This document shows, piece after piece, positions 5,330 to 7,124 of a DNA stretch of 7,124 nt. The position numbers and the translations under genes were made by a program. Source of the stretch: Thermoleophilaceae bacterium (GTDB lineage Bacteria; Actinomycetota; Thermoleophilia; Solirubrobacterales; Thermoleophilaceae); NCBI GenBank assembly GCA_013813135.1, contig JACCSF010000178.1:1-7124 (forward strand). Reading direction: 5' to 3'. The notes beneath the pieces were generated by a model. That model had not been told where the DNA came from. It was given only the letters and a program-made list of their open reading frames with translations, and made no database searches. How positions within the stretch are numbered: position 1 is the stretch's first letter; every line of letters starts with the position of its first letter.

Positions 5330-7075
5330 TCATTCGTCCTGCCTTCGTGCGGGACGCCGGTACCCGGCCGCCGACTGCACGCTCGAGGGCCGCCACTTCG
5401 CGCCGCCCCGCAGGGTCGACACGCCCTCGCTGTCGAGCACGTCGGCGATTGCCTGCAGCGTCATCCCGCTATCCCGCATCGAGGAGATCCGCTGCTTCAG
5501 CGCGGGGACGTCCTGCACCACCTGCGGCTCGAGCACCGCGGACGACCCCGCCGAGGCGGCCGCCAGCCCCTTGCGGGTGCGGTCGTGCTCCCACGAGCTG
5601 ACCGAGGCCAGCGCCTGAGCCGCCACGCGGCCCTCCGGCGAGGCTGTGTCCAGCCCGATGTCCAGCGCCACCAACCGGCCGTCGCTGCGCTCCAGCCGGT
5701 CGAGGATCCCGCCGAGTGCCGCCGCCGACTCGCTCAGCCGCCCGAGCTCGGAGACGACGATGCACGACGCTTCGCCGCGGCCGATCTTCTCGAGCGCGTA
5801 GAGCAGCCCCTGCCGCTCCACGTCCTTCGCTGCCGGCGACTGGACATCGCGCACCACCTCCACCAGCTTCCAGCCGTGTACGTCGCAGTACTCGTCGATC
5901 GCTTCGAGCTGGGCTTCGAACTCCGCGCTCTGGAGCTCTTCGTTTGCCGGAACGCTCACGTAGCCGAGGGCACGCACCCGCGTGGGGTCCGCACCGGCCT
6001 TCTCGAACGGCCCTGATCGCACCGGCGGCACGATGTTCGTCACCTCGTCCTGTGACACCCAGAACGGGTCCTGCTTGGCCGGATCGCTCACGAGGTAGCG
6101 AGCCTCCGGGGTACGACGGAATCCGCGCCTGCCGAGCACGAGCGCGTGCACGGGGCCACGGAAGCGGCCGACGGACCGGCTGTTCGCGGTCCCCTCGGCC
6201 ATGACACCCTGCGCGAGCGGCACCGCGGTCCCGCTGACCACCCTGTTGCGCCTGCCCAGCAGCGCCCCACCCAGCAGGCCGACAAGCAGAGCCAACAGGC
6301 CGATCAGGACGGCGACAGGCACTATCACGTCGCCGGAATCGCCACTGTCGACCTCGCCGGCCACGTTCGCGGCGGTGGTGCTGTCGGCAGCTTGGCCGTT
6401 TCCGACCTCACCGCTGCTCGTCTGACCGCCACCGGTCTGAGCCTGGCCGCCGTTTGGGGTCTCCGTCGAGGCACGCTCCTCCGACTGCTCGCCTGCACTG
6501 GCCAGCAGCTGCCGGGTCGGCTTGGTGACCACGCCGCTGGCGGGCACACCGCCGGACCGCTGGAGGCGTTGTACCGCCGCCTGGGTCCGCGGCCCGAAGA
6601 GGCCGTCCACCGGGCCGGGCCGAAGCCCGCGCCTCTGCAACCTGCTCTGGAGTGTGCGCACCCGCGGTGACCCGTCGGGCTGTGCAAAGCCGGCTCCCCG
6701 CCGGAGCGACTCGTCCTTCGCGCGCGTCAACCCTTGCCGCGTCCGCGGGCCGACGATTCCGTCGGCCGCGACTCGCGCGGCGGATTGAAAGCGGGTGACC
6801 GCGGCTTGTGTCCGCGGGCCGTACAACCCGTCCACAGGGCCGGGCTGCCAGCCCAGCCTCCGCAGCGTGCGCTGAACGACGCGCACGGGCGGAGCCCCTT
6901 CGGCCTTGCCGTAGCCGGCTCCGTACTGGAGCAGGCCCGAACCGGCGTCGAGGGCAGGGGTCGAGTCGGACGCGCCACCCGCGATGCTGGTGCCCGGCAG
7001 GCAGAGCAGGATGAGCGCAGCCACGAGGCTCGCCAATCCGGCCCTGCTGAAGGGCACGCAATATGTCCTTCGCAT
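5330..7075 (-). CDS. Membrane-anchored peptidoglycan-binding protein with degenerate serine-recombinase domain
   Basis: A 581-aa protein from ATG at 7075, with a strong AGGAG 6 nt upstream. Order of parts: signal peptide about 1-32 (basic start, hydrophobic core, cleavage near SIAGG); peptidoglycan-binding_1-type repeats at about 52-116 and 127-192, each with PGPVDGLxGPRTQAAV; a Ser/Thr/Gly/Gln-rich stalk about 193-248; a transmembrane helix about 250-273 followed by RRNR, placing the C-terminus inside; an unassigned segment about 303-350; a serine-recombinase (resolvase) N-terminal domain about 367-510; and a recombinase-like tail about 520-575 (MTLQAIADVLDSEGV, WRPSSVQSA). Fold-level resolvase features remain: ALGY, AIDEYCDVHGW, ERQGL, SELGRL, DTASPEGRVAAQAL. 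The active site does not. In the expected Y-x-R-x-S the Arg is S374 and the nucleophilic Ser is P376. In the expected DRLxR the Asp is G445 and the second Arg is E449; R421 and R446 remain. It is therefore predicted not to recombine DNA. A structural, sensing or DNA-tethering role at the envelope is inference. The frame is intact, with no sign of decay. Confidence 0.9.
   Translation of the reverse strand: MRRTYCVPFSRAGLASLVAALILLCLPGTSIAGGASDSTPALDAGSGLLQYGAGYGKAEGAPPVRVVQRTLRRLGWQPGPVDGLYGPRTQAAVTRFQSAARVAADGIVGPRTRQGLTRAKDESLRRGAGFAQPDGSPRVRTLQSRLQRRGLRPGPVDGLFGPRTQAAVQRLQRSGGVPASGVVTKPTRQLLASAGEQSEERASTETPNGGQAQTGGGQTSSGEVGNGQAADSTTAANVAGEVDSGDSGDVIVPVAVLIGLLALLVGLLGGALLGRRNRVVSGTAVPLAQGVMAEGTANSRSVGRFRGPVHALVLGRRGFRRTPEARYLVSDPAKQDPFWVSQDEVTNIVPPVRSGPFEKAGADPTRVRALGYVSVPANEELQSAEFEAQLEAIDEYCDVHGWKLVEVVRDVQSPAAKDVERQGLLYALEKIGRGEASCIVVSELGRLSESAAALGGILDRLERSDGRLVALDIGLDTASPEGRVAAQALASVSSWEHDRTRKGLAAASAGSSAVLEPQVVQDVPALKQRISSMRDSGMTLQAIADVLDSEGVSTLRGGAKWRPSSVQSAAGYRRPARRQDE
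6500..6922 (-). repeat. Tandem peptidoglycan-binding repeats inside the recombinase-like protein
   Basis: Two copies of a domain of about 65 residues, at 6728-6922 and 6500-6697. Both follow the pattern GAG[YF]-x(4)-G[AS]-x-x-VR-x-[VL]Q-x(4)-R-x-[GL]-x(2)-PGPVDGL[YF]GPRTQAAV-x-R[FL]Q. The DNA is also alike around the PGPVDGL segment. Copy 1 keeps the usual ending DGIVGPRTRQGL; copy 2 ends SGVVTKPTRQLL and has lost the second GP, so copy 2 may bind more weakly (inference). Confidence 0.85.
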
Positions 7076-7081
7076 CGTTGT

Positions 7082-7086
7082 CTCCT
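7082..7086 (-). promoter_or_regulatory. Shine-Dalgarno site of the recombinase-like gene
   Basis: Minus-strand AGGAG with 6 nt before ATG at 7075. It is the best-formed ribosome site in the window and fixes this start, which also gives a proper signal peptide. Confidence 0.75.
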
Positions 7087-7102
7087 GATCGAGCGGTGTG
7101 CT

Positions 7103-7123
7103 TCGGGCGCGTACTGCGCCCGA
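7103..7123. repeat. 8-bp inverted repeat in the leader of the recombinase-like gene
   Basis: TCGGGCGC and GCGCCCGA are perfect complements with a 5-nt spacer. The repeat ends 27 nt before the start codon on the minus strand and touches the window edge. It could be an operator, a 5'-UTR hairpin, or the terminator of an unseen upstream gene; no T-run follows on the minus strand side. Confidence 0.5.
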
Positions 7124-7124
7124 C

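Noticed and set aside
5330..7075. Recombinase domain taken as a sign of a transposon, integron or prophage
   Set aside because: No terminal repeats, attachment sites, other mobility genes or composition shift are seen. The protein has a signal peptide, wall-binding repeats and a membrane helix, and its catalytic residues are replaced.
1..7124. CRISPR arrays, tRNA or rRNA genes, and riboswitches or T-box elements
   Set aside because: No regular spaced repeats, cloverleaf sequences or rRNA stretches were seen, and the intergenic gaps (20-69 nt) are too short for a T-box or riboswitch.

Overview
The window is about 70% G+C with strongly GC-biased third codon positions. All five complete genes and one edge-truncated gene lie on the minus strand, so transcription runs from right to left. 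The protein signatures point to a high-GC actinobacterium, most likely class Thermoleophilia (Solirubrobacterales type): a valS-folC pair, a two-helix membrane protein with a double zinc ribbon, and a secreted peptidoglycan-binding protein fused to a serine-recombinase domain. The lineage is inferred from protein style and composition, not from a database match.

Layout in the direction of transcription: (1) 7075-5330 encodes a 581-aa membrane-anchored protein with a signal peptide, two peptidoglycan-binding repeats, a low-complexity stalk, one transmembrane helix, a small unassigned domain and a degenerate serine-recombinase domain with its C-terminal tail. It has a strong Shine-Dalgarno site, and an 8-bp inverted repeat lies in its leader. 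(2) A 69-nt gap holds a GC-rich hairpin. (3) 5260-4592 encodes a metallo-beta-lactamase-fold hydrolase with a complete metal-ligand set. (4) 4571-1971 is valS (valyl-tRNA synthetase). (5) 1974-730 is folC, overlapping valS by 4 nt (GTGA). (6) 693-577 is a 38-aa single-helix membrane protein too short for usual gene calling. (7) 577 to the left edge is a two-helix membrane protein with two zinc ribbons, joined to the small gene by TAATG and cut off by the window edge.

Items 3-7 are tightly packed (gaps of 20 and 36 nt, overlaps of 4 and 1 nt) and look like one housekeeping operon: aminoacylation, folate polyglutamylation, a hydrolase, and a pair of small envelope proteins of unknown role. The recombinase-like gene is set apart by the hairpin and probably forms its own unit.

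The most unusual item is the 581-aa protein. Its recombinase fold is recognisable, but the positions of the catalytic serine and two active-site arginines are replaced. It therefore looks like a non-catalytic recombinase module held at the inner face of the membrane, with cell-wall-binding repeats outside. No RNA genes, insertion sequences, CRISPR arrays, attachment sites or origins were seen.
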